Positions 31,035 to 34,863 of a stretch of DNA of 34,863 bases are shown piece after piece. The position numbers and the translations under genes are program-made. Below the pieces are notes generated by a model. The model made no database searches, was not told the origin of the DNA, and saw nothing but the letters and a program-made list of their open reading frames with translations. Each line of letters opens with the position of its first letter. Positions within the stretch are counted from its first letter, which is position 1. Source of the DNA: a virus; the IMG/VR virus record IMGVR_UViG_3300025767_000071, positions 1 through 34,863 of that record. One strand, given 5' to 3'.

Positions 31035-31700
31035 TTATACATATGTTTTTTCAATATAATAAATTACGTCCCATATTTTAACATCTTCACCTACAGCACT
31101 TACCAACCACTGATTACCATTAGCTACAAAATCAGCATCACCATAATACTTAAACATCATGTAAAAGTTCTGAGTTTCATTATTACCTTTAGTAAAAGAC
31201 AAAGTTTGAGATACTCTTTCATATGGTGTAGAACCGCCACCTGTTAAAGATAAATCTAAATGTGCTTGTTCTACATTACCTGTTGAAGCTTTAAATGTTA
31301 CAACCATAGTGTATGCACTATTTAATTTGTTTATTTGAATTTTTTCAGATGCAGGATCATAAAAAGGTTTAATATCATGCATGCTTGTTTCAATAGAAAA
31401 ACCAGCATTGTTTGGTAAAACAACAGGTGTAGCATCTTCTATAACTGTAAATGGATCCAGCTCCGTATATTCTTTATCATCATAACGGGCCCAGCCTCCA
31501 ACATAAGCAGATTTAATTGCTTGTATAAAATATTTTTTTAATCCTGCAATGCTTATTAAAGAAGGATGCATTTTAGGATTTGGTTTTAAAGCTTCTTGAG
31601 GATTATCATAAGCTGCAGATATAATATAATCTTTATCTGTAGGTGTTTTAACTTTACGTCTTTTAATTAAACCTAATATATCTTGTAATACTGAATTCAT
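31035..31700 (-). CDS. Virion/fibre-associated protein with anchor-like N-terminus (221 aa)
   Basis: Starts MNSVLQDILGLIKRRK, resembling the first residues of the two fibre proteins (F/L-x-Q-E/D-V/I-L-x-L-x2-R-K) and of the next gene. A segment with NPKMHPSLISIAGLKKYFIQAI (about 39-60) corresponds to the 'PKM-H-IRFDNLKCEI' region of the fibres. The rest is beta-rich. Probably a small virion appendage protein using the same anchor. No enzymatic motif. Confidence 0.72.
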   Translation of the reverse strand: MNSVLQDILGLIKRRKVKTPTDKDYIISAAYDNPQEALKPNPKMHPSLISIAGLKKYFIQAIKSAYVGGWARYDDKEYTELDPFTVIEDATPVVLPNNAGFSIETSMHDIKPFYDPASEKIQINKLNSAYTMVVTFKASTGNVEQAHLDLSLTGGGSTPYERVSQTLSFTKGNNETQNFYMMFKYYGDADFVANGNQWLVSAVGEDVKIWDVIYYIEKTYV

Positions 31701-31702
31701 TG

Positions 31703-32287
31703 TTATTGTATTAATGTTGTTAGTTCACCTGCATTATTTATACTAACTTCCCAAACATTTCCATCAGGAGAAGTAAGTAAAACTTTAGCAAGTTTTATAT
31801 CTATAGTATCTGTATTTTCAGTAACTTGAATACTATTATCATTATTAGTAATAGATTTAAATCTTAAACTTTCACCATTTTTATCTTTGTAAATACCATT
31901 ACCTCCACCAATATTTTGAGCAGTGTTAGGTTCACCGGCAGTAGATATTTCAATTTCATTATTGTTTTGAACTAAACTTATATTGTTACCAGTAACAGAG
32001 ATGCTTCTTAAATTAACGGAGCATGGATTTGAAGTTGTATTTATATAAATACCAGCTCTTCCAGATGATGGTGCACCATTATCTAAATTAATATGAGCGC
32101 AAGGAACAGATGTTACTTTTAAATCTTTAGCTTTAACAAGCTTAACGCTCTTATAAGGTATTGGTGATGCAACTCCCAACATATCAGGTTTCTCATGTCT
32201 TCCAACAACAATAAGGTCATCAGATGTGAGTTCTTCTACAAGTTGTTTTCTTTTAAATAAACTTAATATGTCTGTTAATATATTCAT
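31703..32287 (-). CDS. Virion/fibre-associated protein with anchor-like N-terminus (194 aa)
   Basis: Begins MNILTDILSLFKRKQLVEEL, related by pattern to the start of the fibre proteins (I/L-x2-I/V-L-x-L-F/L-x-R-K). The remainder is beta-rich and Asn/Ser/Thr-rich (AGIYINTTSNPCSVNLR, GGGNGIYKDKNGESLRF), as in phage fibre or collar proteins. It starts at the stop of the upstream gene and ends 3 bases before the next. Function inferred from the shared N-terminus. Confidence 0.72.
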   Translation of the reverse strand: MNILTDILSLFKRKQLVEELTSDDLIVVGRHEKPDMLGVASPIPYKSVKLVKAKDLKVTSVPCAHINLDNGAPSSGRAGIYINTTSNPCSVNLRSISVTGNNISLVQNNNEIEISTAGEPNTAQNIGGGNGIYKDKNGESLRFKSITNNDNSIQVTENTDTIDIKLAKVLLTSPDGNVWEVSINNAGELTTLIQ

Positions 32288-32538
32288 TACTTTTTCTTTT
32301 TAGGACCGCTATAAGTGTTAGCAGTACTACCACCCATTCTCATTTTATTGACCATTTGATCTGACATATCCATTGATGCCCCACCATAAGTCATTTTGTT
32401 TAATAGTTTTTCACCACCGCTTTTCATATAACCCATTTTATTACGTACAGCTGTTGGTAATTTAGCTAAACCTTTATTGTCTTTTGGTACTGGTTTCATT
32501 TCACCACCTGGTTTATATTTTATTTTATCGTATCCCAT
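32287..32538 (-). CDS. Small phage protein with Gly-Gly repeats (83 aa)
   Basis: MGYDKIKYKPGGEMKPVPKD, then LPTAVRNKMGYMKSGG and several methionine- and GG-containing units (GGEKLLNKM, YGGASMDMS, RMGGSTANTY) and a lysine end. 'LP..VRNKMGYMK.GG' is a string I recall from small marine phage proteins of unknown function. Basic and flexible, so probably virion-associated. Confidence 0.8.
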   Translation of the reverse strand: MGYDKIKYKPGGEMKPVPKDNKGLAKLPTAVRNKMGYMKSGGEKLLNKMTYGGASMDMSDQMVNKMRMGGSTANTYSGPKKKK

Positions 32539-32550
32539 AATTTTTAATTT

Positions 32551-32697
32551 TTATTCTATGTCTAATGTTATTGTTAATACACCTAAATATAATTTAAAGG
32601 TATCATATGAAAACTTTTCATCTGCTCCAATAAATTCCCATCCTAAAGCAAATCTGTCATGAGGCCAATGTAAAGCTAATTCTAAATTCCAATTCAT
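32551..32697 (-). CDS. Small conserved phage protein (48 aa)
   Basis: A 48-residue frame with MNWNLELALHWPHDRFALGW near the start and YDTFKLYLGVLTITLDIE at the end, all in beta-strand patterns. The 'WPHDRFALG' motif and following strands fit a small conserved phage family known to me only as hypothetical. It starts 3 bases from the stop of the next upstream gene (32700), as expected in a packed late operon. It is not a shadow: the reverse strand frame is full of hydrophobic codons. Confidence 0.7.
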   Translation of the reverse strand: MNWNLELALHWPHDRFALGWEFIGADEKFSYDTFKLYLGVLTITLDIE

Positions 32698-32699
32698 AA

Positions 32700-32945
32700 T
32701 TACTCTTTATTATTTTTATTACCCCAAACTTTATCAACTGAAGCTAAACCTAATGCACCAAATGCTAATGCTGCTACAGCATTAATCAATACAGCAGAAG
32801 GAGCAATATGTTCTTCTGTAAATTGATTTGCAAATAAAGTAACACAAAGAGATATACCTGCAAGTATACCTATAAATCTTTTAGATGAAGCATTTCCTTT
32901 TTCATCTTTAAGTAAATCAGAAACCCAGTTAACTATTTTTTTCAT
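32700..32945 (-). CDS. Two-helix membrane protein, holin candidate (81 aa)
   Basis: I choose the ATG at 32945 (MKKIVNWVSDLLKDEKGNAS); the longer frame only adds sequence from the overlapping upstream gene. Two hydrophobic segments (FIGILAGISLCVTLF at about 25-39, and AVLINAVAALAFGALGLAS at about 53-71) and charged ends suggest a small two-span membrane protein. Such proteins are common holin or holin-like candidates in phage lysis clusters. The context, next to other membrane and coiled-coil genes, agrees; no lysin is in the window. Confidence 0.65.
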   Translation of the reverse strand: MKKIVNWVSDLLKDEKGNASSKRFIGILAGISLCVTLFANQFTEEHIAPSAVLINAVAALAFGALGLASVDKVWGNKNNKE

Positions 32946-33228
32946 TTTTATGTTTTTTAGGTGCACGTTTCTTACGTGGTTTAGCAGCAGGCTTTCTACC
33001 TTTTCTTGCTTTACCTTTAGCTGCATCTACAACATCTTTGGATTGTTTACCAACTTCTTTGATTGCATCTGCTACATCTGCAACTTCTTCTTTGACACGT
33101 TTAACACGTCTCTTTGTTTCTTTAACAACTTCAATTGCTTTTTCATCAACTGTAGTTTTAGACCAAAGTAATTTCCATGCTTTTGACAATGAGAAGTTCC
33201 AGATTTTATTTAATACTTTTTTAAACAT
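32929..33228 (-). CDS. Basic coiled-coil protein (99 aa)
   Basis: The N-terminus is hydrophobic and basic (MFKKVLNKIWNFSLSKAWKL), followed by a helical stretch with VVKETKRRVKRVKEEVADVA and DAIKEVGKQSKDVVDAAKGK, and a lysine/arginine-rich tail. The heptad-like middle predicts a coiled coil. Probably a membrane-peripheral or virion structural protein; family not known to me beyond similar phage hypotheticals. It overlaps the next gene by 17 bases. Confidence 0.7.
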   Translation of the reverse strand: MFKKVLNKIWNFSLSKAWKLLWSKTTVDEKAIEVVKETKRRVKRVKEEVADVADAIKEVGKQSKDVVDAAKGKARKGRKPAAKPRKKRAPKKHKNEKNS

Positions 33229-33264
33229 AATATTGATTTTATTTTGTAAATATAATAATTTTTT

Positions 33265-33576
33265 TTAAGACAAATTTTTAAGACGTTCATTTTCTTTTTC
33301 AAGAAAATCAACCTTGACTCTTAAAGCATGAACTTCAGCTGTAAGATTAAGAACTTGTTTTCTCATAAGATCTTTTTCTTCTGAAGATTGAGCAAGTAAA
33401 GACTCCATATTTCTTACTCTTGCTTTTAAATCATCTCTGTATTGCATACCATCACTATTTACTTGATCAAATTTTTCTTTTTCTTTTTGTGTTTTATATC
33501 TTGTAGATATAAACTGCCATATGCCTGTAGATCCAGCAACTGTGATCAAAGTTAATATTATTTGAGTGATATCCAT
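33265..33576 (-). CDS. Membrane-anchored coiled-coil protein, spanin-like candidate (103 aa)
   Basis: An N-terminal hydrophobic segment (about residues 5-22, IILTLITVAGSTGIWQFI) is followed by a charged helix and a long coiled coil (RVRNMESLLAQSSEEKDLM, then VHALRVKVDFLEKENERLK). This architecture, a single N-terminal anchor plus coiled coil of about 100 residues, is that of i-spanin or Rz-like lysis proteins. It is the first gene of the minus-strand late block. Spanin is a plausible call, but a virion or host-membrane role is also possible. Confidence 0.65.
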   Translation of the reverse strand: MDITQIILTLITVAGSTGIWQFISTRYKTQKEKEKFDQVNSDGMQYRDDLKARVRNMESLLAQSSEEKDLMRKQVLNLTAEVHALRVKVDFLEKENERLKNLS

Positions 33577-33622
33577 TTTAAAATTTTTACATACATAAAC
33601 AAAAAGAAAACATACAAATTCT

Positions 33623-33630
33623 TATATTTG
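33623..33630 (+). promoter_or_regulatory. Possible -7 element upstream of the 33709 gene
   Basis: TATATTTG matches the Bacteroidota -7 consensus exactly and lies in the divergent gap between the minus-strand late block and the + strand 33709 gene. No TTG is present at the expected upstream distance, so the promoter call is partial. Confidence 0.4.
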
Positions 33631-33708
33631 CATACTATCTATATATAATATACAAAATTCTGAATGAATTTTGAAATTTTAAACTTATAATCTTTAAATT
33701 ACTATAAA

Positions 33709-33900
33709 ATGTCAAACGTAACTGAAAACACATTCAACCACAAAGTCAATTTTACATTGTTTCCATCAGAGCCTTTATTAGGTATTAACACAATTAACGC
33801 TCAAGTTAAATGTGCTGATGAGCAATTTAGAAACGTGCTAAGTATTGAAGTGGGTTTATTTTTTTTTAAAATTAGTTATTCCAATATGATTTGGAAATAA
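33709..33900 (+). CDS. Small protein upstream of nrdB (63 aa)
   Basis: MSNVTENTFNHKVNFTLFPS, followed by LLGINTINAQVKCADEQFRN and a hydrophobic end VGLFFFKISYSN. The strand-rich pattern with a proline start and a 'L-G...F...L-x2-I' progression resembles the 48-residue virion gene at 32551 loosely. Function unknown. It starts 133 bases from the divergent late gene and is followed by tandem hairpins, so it could be a single-gene unit. Confidence 0.65.
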   Translation: MSNVTENTFNHKVNFTLFPSEPLLGINTINAQVKCADEQFRNVLSIEVGLFFFKISYSNMIWK

Positions 33901-33923
33901 TCTAATTTACATTTGTAAGATAC

Positions 33924-33944
33924 ATCAATTTTTATTAAATTGAT
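33924..33944. repeat. AT-rich hairpin upstream of terminator
   Basis: ATCAATTT (33924-33931) and AAATTGAT (33937-33944) form an 8-bp stem with a 5-base loop, 13 bases before the following terminator. No T-tract of its own. Same tandem order as at 18602/18634. Confidence 0.55.
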
Positions 33945-33956
33945 TATACACTAGAC

Positions 33957-34002
33957 AGCTATACTGCCAGCTTAAATGAGCTGGTTTTATAGCTATTTTT
34001 TT
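33957..34002 (+). terminator. Terminator between the 63-aa gene and nrdB
   Basis: Outer stem AGCTATA (33957-33963) / TATAGCT (33988-33994) and inner stem CCAGCT (33967-33972) / AGCTGG (33979-33984) with a 6-base loop are followed by A and seven Ts. A strong rho-independent terminator that should reduce read-through into nrdB. Confidence 0.85.
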
Positions 34003-34029
34003 CTATAAACTATTATAAATTAACACATT

Positions 34030-34863
34030 ATGAGCAAAAATATTTTTATGCCTAGGGAAAACATAATGCCCTATGAATACCCGTCCTTACTTGATTATAA
34101 GGATGCTATAAGACACTCTTATTGGATAGATACAGAGTACAACTTTACAACTGATATTGATGACTTTAAAACTAAAGTTTCAGATGAAGAACGTGAAGTT
34201 ATTAAAAAAACAATGCTTGCTATTGCTCAAATTGAAGTTAATGTCAAAACCTTTTGGGCTGATCTTTACAAGAGAATGCCTATCACAGAAATTGGAGATG
34301 TTGGAATGACATTTGCAGAATCTGAAGTAAGACACAAAGATGCATACGCAAGACTTCTTAGAATTCTAGGATTAGAAGAAGAATTTAAAACGGTTGTTGA
34401 GATACCTGCTATTGCTGGAAGAATTAAGTACTTAAAAAAGTACTTAGATGGTTCACGTAGTAGAGATGATAAGATGTACACTAAATCAGTACTTCTATTT
34501 TCTTTGTTTATTGAACATGTAAGTTTGTTTAGTCAATTCTTAATTATGATGTCCTTCAACAAAGAAAGAAATTTATTTAAAGGTATTTCCAACGTAGTTG
34601 AAGCAACATCTAAAGAAGAAGATATTCACGGTAACTTTGGTGCAGAACTTATCAATATCATTAAAGAAGAAAACCCAGATTGGTTTGATGAAGAATTTAA
34701 TGATTTAATTTATTCAGCATGTAAAAAAGCATATGATGCTGAGTGTAGCATATTAGATTGGATCTTTGAAAAAGGAGAACTTGAGTTTTTACCAAAGCAG
34801 ACTATATATCACTTTATAAAAAACAGGTTCAATAACTCTTTAGCTAAGATTGGAATGAATCCT
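34030..34863 (+). CDS. nrdB: Class I ribonucleotide reductase beta subunit, partial (278 aa seen)
   Basis: Makes deoxyribonucleotides for phage DNA. Visible di-iron ligands are: Asp in FWADLYK, the ESEVRHKDAY block (E-x2-H followed by the radical Tyr, as in E. coli EXXH...Y122), Glu in LFIEHVSLFS, and EEDIH (E-x2-H). The N-terminus starts MSKNIFMPRENIMPYEYPSL. It lacks the C-terminal part because the window ends in frame at 34863. The gene is separated from the preceding one by a terminator, and no promoter with a good consensus is seen in the 129-base gap. Confidence 0.93.
   Translation, partial: MSKNIFMPRENIMPYEYPSLLDYKDAIRHSYWIDTEYNFTTDIDDFKTKVSDEEREVIKKTMLAIAQIEVNVKTFWADLYKRMPITEIGDVGMTFAESEVRHKDAYARLLRILGLEEEFKTVVEIPAIAGRIKYLKKYLDGSRSRDDKMYTKSVLLFSLFIEHVSLFSQFLIMMSFNKERNLFKGISNVVEATSKEEDIHGNFGAELINIIKEENPDWFDEEFNDLIYSACKKAYDAECSILDWIFEKGELEFLPKQTIYHFIKNRFNNSLAKIGMNP

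Noticed and set aside
33229-33264. Minus-strand promoter before the 99-residue gene
   Set aside because: A TATATTTA is present on the minus strand, but its TTTG is only 16 bases upstream and lies in the end of the preceding gene; too weak to list as a feature.
1-34863. CRISPR array, tRNA genes, integrase or insertion sequence
   Set aside because: Reading both strands I saw no direct-repeat array with spacers, no cloverleaf candidate with a clear acceptor/T-arm, and no transposase or integrase motif; a tRNA scan was not run.

Overview
The window is part of the genome of a double-stranded DNA tailed phage, or an assembled viral contig. It carries a phage replication set (B-family DNA polymerase, DnaB-like helicase, TOPRIM primase, SF2 helicase, DnaA-domain protein, Sak4-like ATPase with a putative SSB, RusA-like resolvase, PD-(D/E)XK nuclease), nucleotide and DNA-repair genes (uracil-DNA glycosylase, MazG-like, ribonucleotide reductase beta), tail-fibre proteins and lysis candidates. 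The DNA is AT-rich, genes abut or overlap by a few bases, and starts usually lack a purine-rich Shine-Dalgarno and follow A/T-rich leaders. The clearest promoters fit the Bacteroidota pattern TTTG/TTG, about 19-20 bases, TAnnTTTG. Together with small gene families typical of Bacteroidota and marine phages, this points to a phage of a Bacteroidota host, probably a flavobacterium-like one. Host and lineage are inferences; no terminase, portal or capsid gene is in view.

Layout. (1) 6-24226 on the + strand is the early/replication region. It starts with small conserved phage genes, an SF2 helicase and a zinc-ribbon protein, interrupted by one counter-oriented gene (4015-4434, minus). Then come uracil-DNA glycosylase, the DnaA-domain IV protein, a winged-helix-like replication protein, DnaB-like helicase, Sak4-like ATPase and SSB-like protein (terminator at 9279), primase, RusA, DUF6878- and DUF6915-like proteins, and a VWA/metallopeptidase-like protein with a MoxR-type AAA+ ATPase and two apparently paralogous large unknown proteins (terminator at 16531). 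These are followed by a PD-(D/E)XK nuclease, two unknown proteins (terminator at 18634), DNA polymerase B, PhoH, MazG, a radical-SAM-like protein and a DUF932-like protein with its own promoter (terminator at 23957), and a last small gene.

(2) 24240-33576 on the minus strand is a late virion/lysis region. It converges on the early region at a bidirectional terminator (24210-24236). In transcription order it encodes a membrane-anchored coiled-coil protein, a basic coiled-coil protein, a two-helix membrane protein, several small basic proteins, and four fibre or virion proteins that share an N-terminal anchor-like segment. One of these is 1297 residues long with repeats, a cadherin-like domain and a VWA/MIDAS motif. 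The last two genes are a FISUMP/C-type-lectin-like fibre tip protein and a small conserved phage protein.

(3) From 33577 to the end a divergent + strand unit begins: a 63-residue protein, tandem hairpins with a terminator, and the 5' part of a class I ribonucleotide reductase beta gene that runs off the window.

The genes fit a virulent phage that replicates with its own polymerase and helicase/primase, keeps its dNTP pools supplied, and makes modular receptor-binding fibres late. The least explained parts are the MoxR-VWA-paralogue cassette with a terminator-like hairpin inside its first codons, the radical-SAM-like protein with unusual cysteine spacing, and the repeated fibre anchor segment.
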